A stretch of DNA of 64,000 bases from Ralstonia pickettii (GTDB taxonomy: Bacteria > Pseudomonadota > Gammaproteobacteria > Burkholderiales > Burkholderiaceae). The notes below the pieces were generated by a model. It worked only from the letters and a program-made list of their open reading frames with translations. It was not told the origin of the DNA and did no database searches. The first letter of the stretch is position 1. Every line of letters starts with the position of its first letter. A program made the position numbers and the translations under genes. Positions 44,239 to 53,082 of the stretch are shown in pieces. The stretch is taken from positions 1 through 64,000 of the forward strand of contig NZ_MCGB01000020.1 of the NCBI RefSeq assembly GCF_001699815.1, in the 5' to 3' direction.

Positions 44239-45519
44239 ATGGCAACGCAACTGGCTGCGCGGCGCTGGTGGATGATCATGCCGATCGTCTTTATCACCTA
44301 CAGCCTGGCCTACCTCGATCGCGCGAACTATGGCTTCGCGGCGGCGGCCGGCATCAATCACGATCTGGGGATCAGCCAGGGGCTGTCGTCGTTGATTGGC
44401 GCGCTGTTTTTCCTCGGCTATTTCTTCTTCCAGATTCCCGGCGCGATCTACGCAGAGCGCCGCAGCGTGAAGAAACTCGTGTTCATCAGCCTCGTGTTGT
44501 GGGGCTTGTGTGCGGCGCTCACGGGCGTCGTGAGTGACATTCCCTCGTTGATGGCGATCCGGTTTGTGCTGGGTGTGGTCGAGGCGGCCGTCATGCCGGC
44601 GATGCTCATCTACATCAGCAACTGGTTTACCAAGCACGAGCGTTCGCGCGCGAATACGTTCCTGATTCTGGGCAATCCCGTGACCGTGCTCTGGATGTCG
44701 GTGGTATCGGGCTACCTCGTGCGCGAGTTCGGCTGGCGCCATATGTTCATCGCCGAGGGCGTGCCCGCCATCATCTGGGCCGTGTGCTGGTGGTGCCTGG
44801 TGCAGGACAAGCCCGCGCAGGCGCCGTGGCTGAACCCACAGGAAAAGCGCGACCTGGAACAAGCCTTGGCGACGGAACAGGCGGCCATCAAGCCGATGCG
44901 CAACTATGGCGAGGCCTTCCGCTCGCCTGTCGTCATCAAGCTGTGCGCGCAGTACTTCTGCTGGAGCATCGGCGTCTATGGTTTCGTGCTATGGCTACCG
45001 TCCATCGTGAAGAACGGCTCGTCGCTTGGCATGGTCGAGACGGGTTGGCTGTCGGCGCTGCCGTATCTGGCGGCCACCATCGCGATGCTCGCGGCGTCGT
45101 GGGCATCCGACAAGGTGGGGTCGCGGCGTGGGTTCGTCTGGCCGTTCCTGCTGGTGGGGGCCGCAGCGTTTGCCGCATCGTTTGCACTCGGCTCAACGCA
45201 TTTCTGGATGTCGTATGTGCTGCTCGTGATTGCCGGTGCGGCGATGTATGCACCGTATGGTCCGTTCTTCGCGATCGTGCCGGAGCTTCTGCCTAAGAAC
45301 GTCGCCGGTGGCGCGATGGCGCTGATCAACAGCATGGGCGCTCTCGGTTCGTTTGTCGGCTCGTACTTCGTTGGCTACCTGAACGGTGCCACCGGCTCGC
45401 CGCTGGCGTCGTACGCTTTCATGAGCGCCGCGCTCCTCGCAGCCGTAGTGCTTACGCTTTGCGTCAAGCCGCAACCGCGTGATGCGTACACGCTCGCCCA
45501 CCCTGTGCCTGGAAAATGA
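44239..45519 (+). CDS. kguT: 2-ketogluconate MFS transporter
   Basis: A 426-aa major facilitator of the anion:cation symporter (ACS) group with about 12 transmembrane helices. The ACS start ([25 protein letters not shown]) and the loop motif after helix 2 ([13 protein letters not shown]) are clear. Helix 4 has [21 protein letters not shown]. Context points to 2-ketogluconate uptake. AAAGGAG lies before the ATG. It overlaps no neighbour, and kguD starts 4 nt after its stop. Confidence 0.83.
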   Translation: MATQLAARRWWMIMPIVFITYSLAYLDRANYGFAAAAGINHDLGISQGLSSLIGALFFLGYFFFQIPGAIYAERRSVKKLVFISLVLWGLCAALTGVVSDIPSLMAIRFVLGVVEAAVMPAMLIYISNWFTKHERSRANTFLILGNPVTVLWMSVVSGYLVREFGWRHMFIAEGVPAIIWAVCWWCLVQDKPAQAPWLNPQEKRDLEQALATEQAAIKPMRNYGEAFRSPVVIKLCAQYFCWSIGVYGFVLWLPSIVKNGSSLGMVETGWLSALPYLAATIAMLAASWASDKVGSRRGFVWPFLLVGAAAFAASFALGSTHFWMSYVLLVIAGAAMYAPYGPFFAIVPELLPKNVAGGAMALINSMGALGSFVGSYFVGYLNGATGSPLASYAFMSAALLAAVVLTLCVKPQPRDAYTLAHPVPGK

Positions 45520-45523
45520 ACTG

Positions 45524-46498
45524 ATGAAACCGCTTGTCGTTGCCTACAAGCCTTTGCCCGACGATGTCACGGCTCAGTTGCGCGAGCATGTCGAACTCGT
45601 GCAGGTTGACGGTGCCGAGGCGTTGACCGAGGCGCTTACAAAGGCCGAGGGTGCGATCGGTGCGAGCCTGAAGATCACCTCCCAGATGCTCGACCGCGCG
45701 CCCCGGCTCAAGGCGTGGTCCACGATCTCGGTCGGCTACGACAATTTCGACGTGCCCGATCTGACGCGTCGTGGCATTACGCTGGCGCACACACCTGATG
45801 TGTTGACGGAATCAACTGCCGATACCGTGTTTTCGCTGATCCTCTCGTCTGCGCGGCGCGTTGTGGAACTGGCCGAGTGGGTCAGGGCCGGCAACTGGCA
45901 GCGCAGCATCGGACCCGAGCTTTACGGCACGGATGTTCAGGGCAAGACGATTGGCATCGTCGGCCTGGGGCGGATCGGTGCGGCATTGGCTCGCCGTGCA
46001 GCACTGGGTTTCCGGATGCGCGTCGTGTACACGAATCGGCATCCGCATCCCGAGGCCGAAGCGCAGTACGGCGCGCGCCGCGTGACGCTCGACACGTTGC
46101 TGGCCGAAGCGGATTTTGTTTGCCTGCAGGTGCCGCTGACGCCGGAAACGCAGCACCTGATCGGCGCGGCAGAACTGGCGAAGATGAAGCGCAGTGCGAC
46201 TCTCATCAATGCATCGCGTGGGGCCGTCGTCGACGAAGCAGCGCTCATCGATGCGTTGCGTAACGGGACGATACGCGGCGCGGGGCTCGATGTGTTCGAG
46301 CACGAACCGCTGCCGGCCAACTCGCCACTGCTGGCGATGAACAACGTGGTTGCACTACCCCATATCGGCTCCGCGACGCACGAGACGCGACACGCAATGG
46401 CCCGCTGCGCCGCTGACAACCTGATCAAGGCGCTGGTCGGTACGTTGCGTGAGAACCTAGTCAATCCACAGGTGCTGGAGCCCACCCGCGCCTCATGA
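45524..46498 (+). CDS. kguD: 2-keto-6-phosphogluconate reductase (2-hydroxyacid dehydrogenase)
   Basis: A 324-aa D-2-hydroxyacid dehydrogenase. The dinucleotide motif GLGRIG is at 147-152, the substrate Arg in [13 protein letters not shown], and the catalytic Glu and His in FEHEPLPAN and [12 protein letters not shown]. In the kgu pathway it reduces 2-keto-6-phosphogluconate to 6-phosphogluconate, which enters the Entner-Doudoroff route. GhrB-like glyoxylate/2-ketogluconate reductase activity is the alternative. Confidence 0.85.
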   Translation: MKPLVVAYKPLPDDVTAQLREHVELVQVDGAEALTEALTKAEGAIGASLKITSQMLDRAPRLKAWSTISVGYDNFDVPDLTRRGITLAHTPDVLTESTADTVFSLILSSARRVVELAEWVRAGNWQRSIGPELYGTDVQGKTIGIVGLGRIGAALARRAALGFRMRVVYTNRHPHPEAEAQYGARRVTLDTLLAEADFVCLQVPLTPETQHLIGAAELAKMKRSATLINASRGAVVDEAALIDALRNGTIRGAGLDVFEHEPLPANSPLLAMNNVVALPHIGSATHETRHAMARCAADNLIKALVGTLRENLVNPQVLEPTRAS

Positions 46499-46577
46499 GC
46501 CGAGTGCCGGGATTGCGCTATGATCCTCGCACTCCGGCTTCGGCCCCTCGTGCCGACGGCCTGCTCTGAAGCGCAAC

Positions 46578-47642
46578 GTGACTGATTTCCCATCCTCTTC
46601 CTCGCGCCCTGCGACCATCACCGACGTGGCCCGCGAAGCGGGAACCGGCAAGACCAGCGTGTCCCGCTATCTGAACGGCGAGATGCAGGTCCTTTCCGAA
46701 GATTTGCGACAGCGCATCGAAGCCGCCATCCAGCGGTTGAACTACCGGCCCAACCAGATGGCCCGTGGCCTCAAGCGAGGCCGCAATCGCCTGCTCGGCA
46801 TGCTGGTGGCCGATCTGACCAATCCTTACTCGATCGAAGTCCTGCAAGGCGTTGAAGCCGCTTGCCACGCGCTGGGCTACATGCCGCTCATCTGCCACGC
46901 CGCCAATGAGATCGAGATGGAGCGCCGCTTCGTCCAGTTGCTGACGACGTACCGGGTCGAAGGTTTGATCGTCAACGCGCTCGGCGCGGAAGAGGCCGTA
47001 TTGCGCCCCTTGCGGGGTGGCGGTATTCCCGCTGTGCTGGTGGATCGCACGGTAGAAGGGTTCGACGCCGACCTCGTGGGGCTCGATAACCGCGACGCCG
47101 TCCGGCTGGGCGTGCAACATCTGCTGGATCACGGTTTCGATGCCATCCAGTTCATCGTGCAGCCGTTTGAGCAGGTCAGTTCCCGGCGTGAACGCGAACT
47201 TGCCTTTCGAGAGGCGATGGCAGCGCAAGGGCGGCCAGCGGAGCCGACCGTGGTGCTCGACCCGAACGATCCGGCCTCAACTGAGCGTGCGCTGGCCGAG
47301 ATCGATGCACGCATCGATGCGGTGTATCAGCGAGGCGGAAAACGACTCGCGCTGTTTGTTGCCAACGCGCCGGTCGCGCTCGTCGTTGCGCGGCATCTGC
47401 GCACGCAGTTTGGCCCAGCCTGGCAGGAGCGGGCGGCGCTGCTGTCGATCGATGATCCGGAATGGGCCGAGTTGATCGGCATCACCACGATCCGGCAACC
47501 GACGTATGACATCGGCTACAAGGCGGTCGAGTTCGTGCATGAACGCATCGAAGGCGTGAGCGGGGATGCCCGTGTCGTGTTGCTGCCCGGCACGCTGGTC
47601 GAACGTGCTTCGACGGTGCATTCGACGCAGGCCGCGTCATGA
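46578..47642 (+). CDS. ptxS: LacI family repressor of 2-ketogluconate genes
   Basis: A 354-aa LacI/GalR regulator. The N-terminal helix-turn-helix and hinge read ATITDVAREAGTGKTSVSRYLNG, then RIEAAIQRLNYRPNQMARGLKRGR. A periplasmic-binding-protein-like effector domain follows (LGMLVADLTNPYSIEVLQGVE). It starts with GTG. Its place at the end of the kgu genes and the operator before kguE argue for PtxS. In Pseudomonas ptxS precedes the operon; here it closes it. A TATGAT -10 at 46519-46524 could provide separate expression. Confidence 0.85.
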   Translation: MTDFPSSSSRPATITDVAREAGTGKTSVSRYLNGEMQVLSEDLRQRIEAAIQRLNYRPNQMARGLKRGRNRLLGMLVADLTNPYSIEVLQGVEAACHALGYMPLICHAANEIEMERRFVQLLTTYRVEGLIVNALGAEEAVLRPLRGGGIPAVLVDRTVEGFDADLVGLDNRDAVRLGVQHLLDHGFDAIQFIVQPFEQVSSRRERELAFREAMAAQGRPAEPTVVLDPNDPASTERALAEIDARIDAVYQRGGKRLALFVANAPVALVVARHLRTQFGPAWQERAALLSIDDPEWAELIGITTIRQPTYDIGYKAVEFVHERIEGVSGDARVVLLPGTLVERASTVHSTQAAS

Positions 47643-48124
47643 CGTTGCGTCTGTATCTCGCGGGGCCGGACGTTTTTCGTCCGGAGCCCATTGCGCACGG
47701 CGAGGCGCTCAAGGCGTTGTGCGCCGAGTTTGGCTTTAGCGGCCTGTACCCGCTGGATAACACGATCGCTCCCCAGGCAGATGGGCCTGCTACCGCCGCT
47801 GAAATCTACCGGCAGAACATCGCGCTGATCGATCTGGCGGATGCCGTGATCGCCAACGTGGCGGATTTTCGCGGGCACGAGCCAGACTCCGGCACGTGCT
47901 TCGAAATCGGCTACGCCATCGCTCGCGGCAAGGAGGTGTGGTGCTACAACGTGCCCGCCGTGCCGCTCATCGGGCAGGTGCAGAACGCCAATGGCAATGA
48001 TGCCGACGGCTGGGCCGTGGAAGACTTCGGTCTGCCGCGCAACCTCATGATCGCTTGCAGCTGCCGTCTCGTTGTGGGCGATGCGCGCGCGTGCCTGGAG
48101 CGCATGCGCGCGCACTACGTATAG
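47639..48124 (+). CDS. Nucleoside 2-deoxyribosyltransferase-like protein
   Basis: A 161-aa member of the nucleoside 2-deoxyribosyltransferase family. LYLAGPDVF at the N-terminus, the NIALIDLADAVIANV strand and GHEPDSGTCFEIGYAIARGK with the nucleophilic Glu are diagnostic. Such enzymes swap bases on deoxyribose or hydrolyse dNMPs. The ATG overlaps the ptxS stop as ATGA, so it is translated with the regulator. Why it would go with 2-ketogluconate genes is unclear. Confidence 0.82.
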   Translation: MTLRLYLAGPDVFRPEPIAHGEALKALCAEFGFSGLYPLDNTIAPQADGPATAAEIYRQNIALIDLADAVIANVADFRGHEPDSGTCFEIGYAIARGKEVWCYNVPAVPLIGQVQNANGNDADGWAVEDFGLPRNLMIACSCRLVVGDARACLERMRAHYV

Positions 48125-48158
48125 TCGCGTGCTGGATATGCGTATGCGGATTGCTTCC

Positions 48159-48187
48159 TTCAAGGCGGTCGGGGCCATCCGTATAGT
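48159..48187 (+). promoter_or_regulatory. Possible promoter of the SfnB-like gene
   Basis: TTCAAG (48159-48164) and TATAGT (48182-48187), 17 bp apart, place the start near 48194. That supports the ATG at 48226 over the one at 48199. Confidence 0.4.
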
Positions 48188-48225
48188 GCCTGCACCGGAT
48201 GGCGTCTCCGACGCGAGGCAAGCGC

Positions 48226-49398
48226 ATGAAGCTCGACGATCTGCATCAACTCCCCGACCTTACGCATCTGCTGGCTGAACTGGCGGCCACCGCTGCGCAG
48301 CGCGACCAGCAAGGCGGCCATGCCGCGCACGAAAAAGCTGCGATTTCGCGCGCAGGTTTGCTGCCGCTGGTCATCCCTACGCAGTACGGCGGAACCGGCG
48401 TCGGTTGGGAGGACGCCTTTGCCACGGTCCGTGCTATTGCGGCGGTCGACAGCTCGCTTGGGCACTTGCTCGCTTTCCAGTATCTGCAGACTGCGACCGT
48501 CTATCTGTACGGCTCCGACGCGCAACGCGAACGCTTCCTGCGTCCGACCGCCGAGCTGGGCTGGTGGTGGGGCAACGCCGTCAATCCGCTCGACCATCGC
48601 CTGCGTGCCCAGCGCTCGGGCAGCGGTTGGCTGCTCGATGGCGAAAAGGGTTTCTGTTCCGGCACGCTCGGTTCCGACGTGATGGTCGTGTCTGCCCACG
48701 ACGCGGCCAGCGGCAACCCCGTTGTGGCGGTGGTGCCGACAGCGCGCTATGGCATTACGGTGCGCGACGACTGGCATCCGATCGGGCAGCGCCAGACCGA
48801 CAGCGCCTCCGTGCAATTCCGGCATGTGCAGGTCAGCGAAGATGAAGTGCTGGTCCGCCCCGAGGTCGTCCTCACGCCATATCAAACGGTGCGTTCCTGT
48901 ATCGCGCAGAACGTATTGGTGAATCTCTACACCGGCATTGCCGCAGGCGCGCTGGACGAGGCACGCAAGCACACGCTGCAATCGTCGCGGCCATGGATCA
49001 CCTCGGGTGTGGAGCGCGCGGCGGACGATCCTTACCAAATTCACCGCTTTGGCGAGATGCGCGTGCAATTGCTGGCTGCAGAAGCGCTGGCCGATCGCGC
49101 CATCCAACGGTTGGATCGCGCGTGGCGTAAAGGCGCCGCGCTGAGCGCCGACGAGCGGGCCGAGGTCTCGCTTGCCACGGCCGAAGCCAAGGTGTTGGCA
49201 CATCGTGCCGCATTGTTCGTCGCCCAGGAATTGTTTGAGGCGACAGGCGCACGTTCGACCAAGGCCGCGCTGGCGCTGGACCGCTTCTGGCGCAACGCGC
49301 GCACGCATACGCTGCACGACCCGCTTGACTACAAATTGCGCGCCATCGGCCGCTACGCGCTGGAAGGCATCCTGCCCGACGCCACCATCTACGGCTAA
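48226..49398 (+). CDS. Acyl-CoA dehydrogenase-fold flavoprotein, SfnB/DszC-like
   Basis: A 390-aa protein with the three-domain acyl-CoA dehydrogenase fold. It lacks the catalytic Glu context of true dehydrogenases and has the GEKGFCSGTLGSDVMVVSA and WHPIGQRQTDSASVQF segments of the SfnB/DszC group. That group uses reduced flavin for sulfur acquisition or desulfurisation. A GAGG site lies 8 nt upstream of the chosen ATG. It is followed by a TauD-type gene with its own promoter. A reduced-flavin supplier is not adjacent, although a flavin reductase lies at 63.2 kb. The substrate is unknown. Confidence 0.78.
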   Translation: MKLDDLHQLPDLTHLLAELAATAAQRDQQGGHAAHEKAAISRAGLLPLVIPTQYGGTGVGWEDAFATVRAIAAVDSSLGHLLAFQYLQTATVYLYGSDAQRERFLRPTAELGWWWGNAVNPLDHRLRAQRSGSGWLLDGEKGFCSGTLGSDVMVVSAHDAASGNPVVAVVPTARYGITVRDDWHPIGQRQTDSASVQFRHVQVSEDEVLVRPEVVLTPYQTVRSCIAQNVLVNLYTGIAAGALDEARKHTLQSSRPWITSGVERAADDPYQIHRFGEMRVQLLAAEALADRAIQRLDRAWRKGAALSADERAEVSLATAEAKVLAHRAALFVAQELFEATGARSTKAALALDRFWRNARTHTLHDPLDYKLRAIGRYALEGILPDATIYG

Positions 49399-49425
49399 GC
49401 GCCTATCGATCTGCACATTCCTTCG

Positions 49426-49455
49426 TTGGCACACGACTGCGGCGGGCGGTGTAAT
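49426..49455 (+). promoter_or_regulatory. Promoter of the TauD-type gene
   Basis: TTGGCA (49426-49431) and TGTAAT (49450-49455) with 18 bp between, 33 bp before the ATG. Confidence 0.5.
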
Positions 49456-49487
49456 GTGAAATTCGTCTATTGCCGCGCGCTTACATC

Positions 49488-50390
49488 ATGTCCGACGCCG
49501 TTGTTACCCCGGATGCTCCTGCCGTCCACACAGCCCGCTTCCACATTCGCCGCTTGCCTGACGCGCCGCTCGGCGCAGAGATCCTCGGCCTGGGCGATGG
49601 AGCCGATTTGTCTGACGCCGACATCGCCACGATCCGCCAAGCTTGGCTCGCACATGATGGTCTGCTCGTGTTCCGTGACGTCGAATTCACGCCGCAGGCG
49701 CAAGTGGCGTTCAGCCGGCGCTTCGGTCCGCAGCAGGTGCACGTGTTGAACCAGTTCCATCTGAGCGGACATTCGGAAATCCTCGTCGTCTCCAACGTGG
49801 TCGAAAACGGTAAGCCAATCGGGCTGGGCGATGCGGGGCGCGACTGGCATTCCGATCTCTCATACAAGCCGTTGCCGAGCCTCGGCTCGATGCTGCTCAC
49901 GCGCGAGTTGCCGGAAGAGGGCGGCGATACGTTGTTCGCCAACATGGTGCGCGCCTACGAAACGCTGCCGGCCAATCTCAAGCGCATCATCGAAGGCCGC
50001 CGTGCCGTGCATTCGTATGTGTACCGCTATGAGCGATTGCGTGCGCTGTCGACCTGGCGTCCGCCGCTCACGCAAGCGCAGCGCGACGCCGTGCCGCCGG
50101 TCGATCACCCCGTTGTGCGCACGCATCCGGAAACCGGCAAGCGTGCACTCTTCGTCAACGAGGGCTTCACCTCGCACATCATCGGCTTGCCGGAAGACGA
50201 GAGCACCAGCGTGCTGGAGCAGCTCTTCGCCCACAGCATCCGCGCCGACAACGTCTACACGCACCGCTGGTGCCCCGGCGACATGCTGTTCTGGGATAAC
50301 CGCTCCACCATCCACTTTGCGCCCGGCTGCCCAGACAAGTATCGGCGCACGCTGCATCGCACGACCATCGAAGGGGACGTGCCGGTTTAG
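49488..50390 (+). CDS. TauD/TfdA family Fe(II)/2-oxoglutarate dioxygenase
   Basis: A 300-aa dioxygenase. The iron ligands are His121 and Asp123 in DWHSDLSY and the distal His290 in RRTLHRTTIEGD; the 2-oxoglutarate-binding Arg lies in the same C-terminal block. WDNRSTIHFAP is also typical. Members release sulfite from taurine, alkylsulfonates or alkylsulfates, or hydroxylate herbicides. Next to an SfnB-like gene, use of an organosulfur compound is plausible. The GTP/ABC taurine importer is not here, so taurine itself is not certain. Confidence 0.85.
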   Translation: MSDAVVTPDAPAVHTARFHIRRLPDAPLGAEILGLGDGADLSDADIATIRQAWLAHDGLLVFRDVEFTPQAQVAFSRRFGPQQVHVLNQFHLSGHSEILVVSNVVENGKPIGLGDAGRDWHSDLSYKPLPSLGSMLLTRELPEEGGDTLFANMVRAYETLPANLKRIIEGRRAVHSYVYRYERLRALSTWRPPLTQAQRDAVPPVDHPVVRTHPETGKRALFVNEGFTSHIIGLPEDESTSVLEQLFAHSIRADNVYTHRWCPGDMLFWDNRSTIHFAPGCPDKYRRTLHRTTIEGDVPV

Positions 50391-50401
50391 GCGCTGTTCG
50401 T

Positions 50402-50863
50402 CTACAGCCCGGATTCGGCCAGACGGGCATCAATACTTGGCAGTGTCAACGTCTGCGCAAACAGGCGCGTGAGCGATTGGCTCGCATATTGGGGCAGCTC
50501 TTCGGCCGCGGTCCAGCGGTATGCGTCCATCTCGGGGATGAGCCGGCCGGTGCGGTAGCTGTGGAACATCGATGTGCACGTCAGCGTGTCAAGCGCAACT
50601 TCCGCGCGGCGCAGGCGTGTTGCGAATAGGTGCAGCTCCTTGTCACGGCGATAGGGAAAACGGCCGAGTTCGATCAGTGCGTGGCCGTCGAGCACAAGAC
50701 CGGTTTCCTCGCGCGTCTCGCGCAGGGCGGTGTCGCGGTGGTTCTCGCCCGGGTCGGGCGCGCCTTTGGGGATGTCCCAGTGGCGCGTTTCAGTGGCGTG
50801 GGCGAGCAGCACCTCGCCATCTTCGTTGAGCAGCACGAGGCCGCAGGATAGGGCGATCGGCAT
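50402..50863 (-). CDS. Nudix hydrolase
   Basis: A 153-aa Nudix protein. The box is complete: Gly34, Glu40, then RETREETGL at 48-56. It begins CGLVLLNEDGEVLLAHATETRHWDIPKG, as in bis(5'-nucleosyl)-tetraphosphatase-like members that hydrolyse nucleoside diphosphate derivatives. The substrate is not predictable. It lies 1 nt downstream of the fetB-like gene on the same strand. Confidence 0.88.
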   Translation of the reverse strand: MPIALSCGLVLLNEDGEVLLAHATETRHWDIPKGAPDPGENHRDTALRETREETGLVLDGHALIELGRFPYRRDKELHLFATRLRRAEVALDTLTCTSMFHSYRTGRLIPEMDAYRWTAAEELPQYASQSLTRLFAQTLTLPSIDARLAESGL

Positions 50864-50864
50864 G

Positions 50865-51674
50865 CTATTTCGTTCCGCCGCGTTGTGTGATGCGTGCAGT
50901 CAGCAACTGGTGCTCACGGCTGAACAGCCGGCGATAGGCCAGCAGCACGGCCGCAACCGTCCCCAGCCCAGAAGCTGCCGCCAGCAGGAACATGATGACG
51001 ATCTGGTAGCGCACGGCCTCCAGTGGAGACTGCCCGGCCAGTACCTGGCCCGTCATCATGCCGGGCAGGCTCACCACGCCCACCACGGTCATCTGGTTGA
51101 TGATCGGTGTCATGCCGGCGCGCACGGCCGTTCGTGCTGCATTGCGCGCCGCTTCCCAGTGCGTGCCGCCGAGCGCAAGAATCGTCTCCACTTGGTCGCG
51201 CGTGGCAGTCAGCTCGCCGGTCATGCGCTCGAGCGCCAGGCCTACGCCGGTGAGCGTGTTGCCAAGAATCATCCCCATGATCGGGATGGCGTATTGCGGC
51301 TGATACCACGGATGCGCATGCAGTACGACCACCAGCCCGATCGCTCCGATCAGCCATGTGCTGCCGAAGACCGACAACGTGCCGTCCAACCGCAGTCCGG
51401 CATAGCCGCGTGCGCCTCGACTGCCAGTCGCGTGCCCTGCAATGAGCGTCATGACGGTCACGATGCCCAGCACCACCGCCCATTGCGCGTGGGCGAATAC
51501 CCATTCGAGCACGAAGCCCACCGCCAGCAATTGCACCACGGTGCGCACGGCCGCCCACGCCAGGCGTCGCTCGAGCCCAAGCCCCAGGCCGATGGACAGC
51601 GCACCGTTCACGAGGATCAGCGCAGCCGCAATGCCGACCTGCCAGGCGGAAAGGGAGAGGTCCTGGCCGTTCAT
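50865..51674 (-). CDS. fetB: ABC transporter permease, FetB (UPF0014) family
   Basis: A 269-aa permease with about seven membrane segments. Family blocks are LERRLAWAAVRTVVQLLAVGFVLEW, PIMGMILGNTLTGVGLALERM, QVETILALGGTHWEAA and NQMTVVGVVSLPGMMTGQVLAG. FetAB of E. coli is linked to iron export and peroxide resistance. The ATG at 51674 overlaps the stop of the ATPase gene as ATGA; a longer open frame upstream lies inside that gene. Confidence 0.88.
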   Translation of the reverse strand: MNGQDLSLSAWQVGIAAALILVNGALSIGLGLGLERRLAWAAVRTVVQLLAVGFVLEWVFAHAQWAVVLGIVTVMTLIAGHATGSRGARGYAGLRLDGTLSVFGSTWLIGAIGLVVVLHAHPWYQPQYAIPIMGMILGNTLTGVGLALERMTGELTATRDQVETILALGGTHWEAARNAARTAVRAGMTPIINQMTVVGVVSLPGMMTGQVLAGQSPLEAVRYQIVIMFLLAAASGLGTVAAVLLAYRRLFSREHQLLTARITQRGGTK

Positions 51675-52345
51675 CGCTCGGGCCCCGTGTCGAGTTGCCC
51701 GGCAACCATCTTCCAATGCTGCCGGCCGATGCGCTCTGCTTGCGCCGAATCGTGTGTCACCCACATCCACGCATGCCGCTCGGGTGCCTGCGCAAACCAA
51801 TGCTGCAACAGCGCCTCGACCGCACGCGCAGAGGCGGGGTCAAGGGCCGCCGTAGGCTCGTCGAGCAGCAGGACGGTCGGCCGTGTCTGTAGTGTGCGAA
51901 CCAGCGCCGCGATCTGTGCTTCACCGCCGGAAAGATCGGCGGCGTTCTTGTCGAGAAAGCTGGCGTCGCGCTCGGCACCCACAAGCAAGGCGATAGCGGC
52001 GTCTCGATCGAAGCCGGTGCTGTGGCGCCGCACGTGCAGCTGATAGGGCAGGTGCAGGTTGTCTTCCACCGTACCGGGCAGCAGCGCTGGGCGCTGGCGC
52101 ACGTACGCCACGCGACAGCGATAGGCCGGAACCGCGCGCGGGCCGATCCCTTGGCCATGCCATGTCACTTGCCCATCATCGAGCGGATCGAGCAGCGCCA
52201 GCGCGCGCAGCAGCACGCTCTTGCCCGCGCCGGATGGCCCGGTCAGCGCAATGCGGTCGCCTGCCTGCACAGCAAGCGTGGCAGATTGCAGCAGCGTGAC
52301 ACCGGTGCGTGCATCGCGGCGTTGGAGGTGGGTGGCGGCCAGCAT
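51671..52345 (-). CDS. fetA: ABC transporter ATP-binding protein, FetA-like
   Basis: A 224-aa ABC ATPase: Walker A GPSGAGKS at 36-43, signature LSGGEAQ, Walker B VLLLDEPTAALD and the switch His in VTHDSAQ. It pairs with the permease downstream through an ATGA overlap. The start is uncertain: ATGs at 52345, 52378 and 52399 are all in frame without a clear SD. I use the one that gives the normal family length. Confidence 0.85.
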   Translation of the reverse strand: MLAATHLQRRDARTGVTLLQSATLAVQAGDRIALTGPSGAGKSVLLRALALLDPLDDGQVTWHGQGIGPRAVPAYRCRVAYVRQRPALLPGTVEDNLHLPYQLHVRRHSTGFDRDAAIALLVGAERDASFLDKNAADLSGGEAQIAALVRTLQTRPTVLLLDEPTAALDPASARAVEALLQHWFAQAPERHAWMWVTHDSAQAERIGRQHWKMVAGQLDTGPER

Positions 52346-52655
52346 GGTGGGGCGAGTGTGTTGCGTACGGTATGGCATCAATGCGTTGCATTTATGCATT
52401 ATGCATATGAGCGGGGGGAGTGGTCCTCCACCGTAATCGTCAGTACGCCTGCGCAGGCGCAGTGCCGTCGCCTCGTGGTTACGCCATCCACGCGTCATGC
52501 GGAATGGTCCCTAGCCCAAACGGAGCAGTGCCAATGCCTTGGCCAGTGGCCGATGTCGGACGAATCCGACATGCCATTCAGCGACGGGCGGGTCGCCATT
52601 TGCGCATCCCGGGCATAGCATCGAAGCGTCACTAGAAGAAGCGATGGAGGGCGCC

Positions 52656-53021
52656 ATGGAGACCGACAAAGTGCAAGTTGCCCACCCATGGTGGCAGCCG
52701 GGAGTCTTTGCATCTGCGCTGGCGATTTTTTTGTGGATCTGCGCGGAGCTGCCTCCCGATATGCTTGGCACCATCTTCCATGCGGGTACGTCGCCCGATT
52801 CTCTTCGGCATGTTGGTGACACCCTGTTCGTGATTGGCTGGACCGCCAGCGGCGCGCTGATGTGGGGTGGCCGACGGCGTGTCGCGCATGACGCTGACGT
52901 GACAGCGCAGCCGGCTGAGGCGGAAGTTGGCGCCACTGGTCAACCGCACGGGCTTGCTGGTTTGCGCCAGAGCATGGCCCGGCGGTGGGAGCGCGTGCGT
53001 CATCCGATTCCGCTGCACTGA
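52656..53021 (+). CDS. Small membrane protein of unknown function, 121 aa
   Basis: I do not recognise this protein. It has two hydrophobic helices at about 14-33 and 57-74 joined by a polar loop, then a cytoplasmic tail rich in Ala, Glu and Arg. GGAGG lies 6 nt before the ATG. An upstream ATG (52644) adds only four residues. It is monocistronic, ended by a terminator. The function is unknown. Confidence 0.65.
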   Translation: METDKVQVAHPWWQPGVFASALAIFLWICAELPPDMLGTIFHAGTSPDSLRHVGDTLFVIGWTASGALMWGGRRRVAHDADVTAQPAEAEVGATGQPHGLAGLRQSMARRWERVRHPIPLH

Positions 53022-53042
53022 TATTGCGCTGCCGCAAATGAG

Positions 53043-53070
53043 AAAGGCCGGATTGCCCGGCCTTTTCTTG
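53043..53070 (+). terminator. Rho-independent terminator, probably bidirectional
   Basis: AAAGGCCGG, 5-nt loop, CCGGCCTTT, then TCTT. On the other strand the stem ends CCTTTCTC, so it may also serve the convergent gene ending at 53083. Confidence 0.8.
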
Positions 53071-53082
53071 CGGGCGCAGCCT

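Noticed and set aside
52379-52410. Repeated ATGCAT motifs upstream of fetA as an operator
   Set aside because: They are short, overlapping and AT-rich by composition; they may be start-codon noise or a promoter remnant, and no symmetric operator stands out.
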